Shown here: piece after piece, positions 4,739-5,765 of the stretch
Layout: every line of letters begins with the position of its first letter
How positions within the stretch are numbered: the first letter of the stretch is position 1
Assembly (NCBI GenBank): GCA_023416195.1
Contig: JAEZID010000377.1
Coordinates: 1-5,765 of the forward strand
Origin: Pseudomonadota bacterium
GTDB taxonomy: Bacteria > Pseudomonadota > Alphaproteobacteria > Azospirillales > Azospirillaceae
DNA length: 5,765 nt
Reading direction: 5' to 3'
The notes under the pieces: generated by a model
Database searches by the model: none
What the model saw: the letters and a program-made list of their open reading frames with translations, nothing else
Told to the model about the DNA's origin: nothing
Program-made: the position numbers and the translations under genes

Positions 4739-5765
4739 TCACCCGAACCAGCGCAGGAACCGCACCAGCCGCCGCGTCCGTTCCCCGAACAGGGTCGGCG
4801 TGTAGAAGCTGCCCGCCGCGCGCTTGCCGGCCTCCGCCAGGGTGGGGTAGGGCAGGGTCAATCCCGCCACGTCCCCGACCGACATCCGTTTCGCCACCAC
4901 GAGGCACCACAGCGCGATCTGCTCGCCCGCGTTCGCGCCGACGATTCCGGCTCCCAGCACCCGCCCGCGCCGCCCGATGACCAGCTTCACCAGCCCCTCG
5001 GCCTCGCCCTCCGTCCGCGCCCGGTCGTTCTCCGCGAAGGAGGCGCGCAGCACCCGCACCCGGTCCCCGAACCGTTCCCGCGCCGCCGCCTCGGTCATGC
5101 CGACCTGGGCCAGTTCCGGGTCGGTGTAGGTCACCCAGGGCAGGGCGCCGTAATCCACGCGCGCCGGCAACCGGAACAGCGCGTTGCGGATGACGACCGA
5201 GGCGTGCTGCCCCGCCACATGGGTGAAGGCCGGCCCGCCGGTCACGTCGCCCACGGCGAAGACGCGCCGGTTCGTGGTGCGCAGCCGCGCGTCCACCTCG
5301 ACACCCCTTTTTCCGAAGGCGATCCCCGCCGCCTCCATCCCCATCCCCTCGACGTTCGGCGCCCGCCCCGCCGCGACCAGCAGATCGGAGCCCTCGACCC
5401 GCCGCCCGTCGTCCAACGCCACCGCGACGCCCTCCCCAACCCGCTCCACCCCGGCAGCCCCGGTCCCCTCGATCACCTCCACCCCTTCGGCCGCCAGCCG
5501 CCGCCGCACGACCTCGACCAGTTCCGGATCGTCCTTGGGCAGCAGAGCAGCCTTTTCCACCACCGTCACCCGCGCGCCCAGCCGCCGGAACGCCTGCGCC
5601 ATCTCCACCCCGATGGGACCACCGCCCAGCACCAGAAGATGCGCCGGCAACGCCGTCCGCTCGAACAGCGTCTCGTTGGTCCGGAACGGCACCGCGTCCA
5701 GCCCCGGCACTGGCGGCACGGCCGCCCGCGACCCGGTCGCCAGCACGAAGCGCCGCGCCCGCACC
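4739..5765 (-). CDS. FAD/NAD(P)-dependent disulfide-oxidoreductase-family flavoprotein, N-terminus outside window
   Basis: The frame runs off the right edge, with 341 residues visible counting from a Val codon (GTG, 5762-5764) that is probably internal. About 120-130 residues are missing, including the first FAD-binding loop and any CxxxxC redox pair. Visible parts are ATGSRAAVPPVPG (9-21), the second nucleotide-binding loop LGGGPIGVEMAQAFRRLG ending in VVE (46-70) and FAVGDVTGGPAFTHVA (169-184, FAD contact). The C-terminal dimerisation domain follows (from about PWVTYTDPELAQVGMTEA). The acidic Glu70 at the end of the second strand points to NADH over NADPH. Where dihydrolipoamide dehydrogenases have HxHPTxxE, this protein has LPYPTLAE, with Tyr306 in place of the catalytic His. 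This resembles the mercuric-reductase-like branch often annotated beside TVP38/TMEM64 membrane proteins (recalled). Substrate unknown. The C-terminal tail is Arg-rich (RTRRLVRFLRWFG). Confidence 0.9.
   Translation of the reverse strand, partial: VRARRFVLATGSRAAVPPVPGLDAVPFRTNETLFERTALPAHLLVLGGGPIGVEMAQAFRRLGARVTVVEKAALLPKDDPELVEVVRRRLAAEGVEVIEGTGAAGVERVGEGVAVALDDGRRVEGSDLLVAAGRAPNVEGMGMEAAGIAFGKRGVEVDARLRTTNRRVFAVGDVTGGPAFTHVAGQHASVVIRNALFRLPARVDYGALPWVTYTDPELAQVGMTEAAARERFGDRVRVLRASFAENDRARTEGEAEGLVKLVIGRRGRVLGAGIVGANAGEQIALWCLVVAKRMSVGDVAGLTLPYPTLAEAGKRAAGSFYTPTLFGERTRRLVRFLRWFG

Noticed and set aside
2976..4910. Open frame of 644 residues on the minus strand spanning three genes
   Set aside because: It is Gly/Arg/Ala-rich, out of frame with the kinase and the small membrane protein, and has no recognisable domain; long stop-free frames are common at this G+C.
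1..5765. tRNA, rRNA, CRISPR array, insertion sequence or riboswitch
   Set aside because: No direct-repeat array, transposase frame, cloverleaf pattern or recognised aptamer was seen on either strand by eye.

Overview
The window looks like chromosomal DNA of a GC-rich alphaproteobacterium, most likely Azospirillum or another member of the Rhodospirillales. This rests on the heavy G/C use at third codon positions and on the resemblance of the CHAD, Tam and sensor-kinase proteins to those of that group. The genus is an inference; no rRNA or other marker gene is present.

Layout. Plus strand, 1-2069: the 3' part of a CHAD-domain gene (polyphosphate-associated family), then 11 nt later a solitary ParA-type ATPase (429-1052). 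A 334-nt intergenic stretch follows. It holds a REP-like nested palindrome (1053-1130), a promoter with a candidate operator (about 1182-1208) and an A/T-richer leader. The leader serves a toxin-first type II toxin-antitoxin pair: a HigB/RelE-like Gp49-family toxin (1387-1758) and an XRE-family antitoxin (1755-2069) that overlap by ATGA. Minus strand, 5765-2190: a row of four genes read right to left. These are a 5'-truncated FAD/NAD(P) disulfide-oxidoreductase-family flavoprotein, a membrane sensor histidine kinase, a 75-residue two-helix membrane protein with a GTG start, and trans-aconitate 2-methyltransferase (tam). The two blocks converge in the 120 nt between 2070 and 2189.

How the parts may work together. 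CHAD and parA are close enough to be co-transcribed. The toxin-antitoxin pair has its own promoter and looks like a compact insertion between otherwise ordinary housekeeping genes, because its leader is clearly lower in G+C than its surroundings. The flavoprotein-kinase pair (42 nt gap) and the small protein-tam pair (29 nt gap) could each be co-transcribed. No response regulator for the kinase lies in the window.

The most interesting signal is the toxin leader. It has a palindrome between the -35 and -10 boxes, a possible 50-codon upstream reading frame that overlaps the toxin start, and two mutually exclusive hairpins. One hairpin pairs part of the toxin Shine-Dalgarno sequence and the other leaves it free. 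Next are a kinase H-box that lacks the usual T/N phosphatase residue, and a Tyr in place of the catalytic His in the flavoprotein. The coding genes themselves belong to known families; I see no clearly new multi-gene system.
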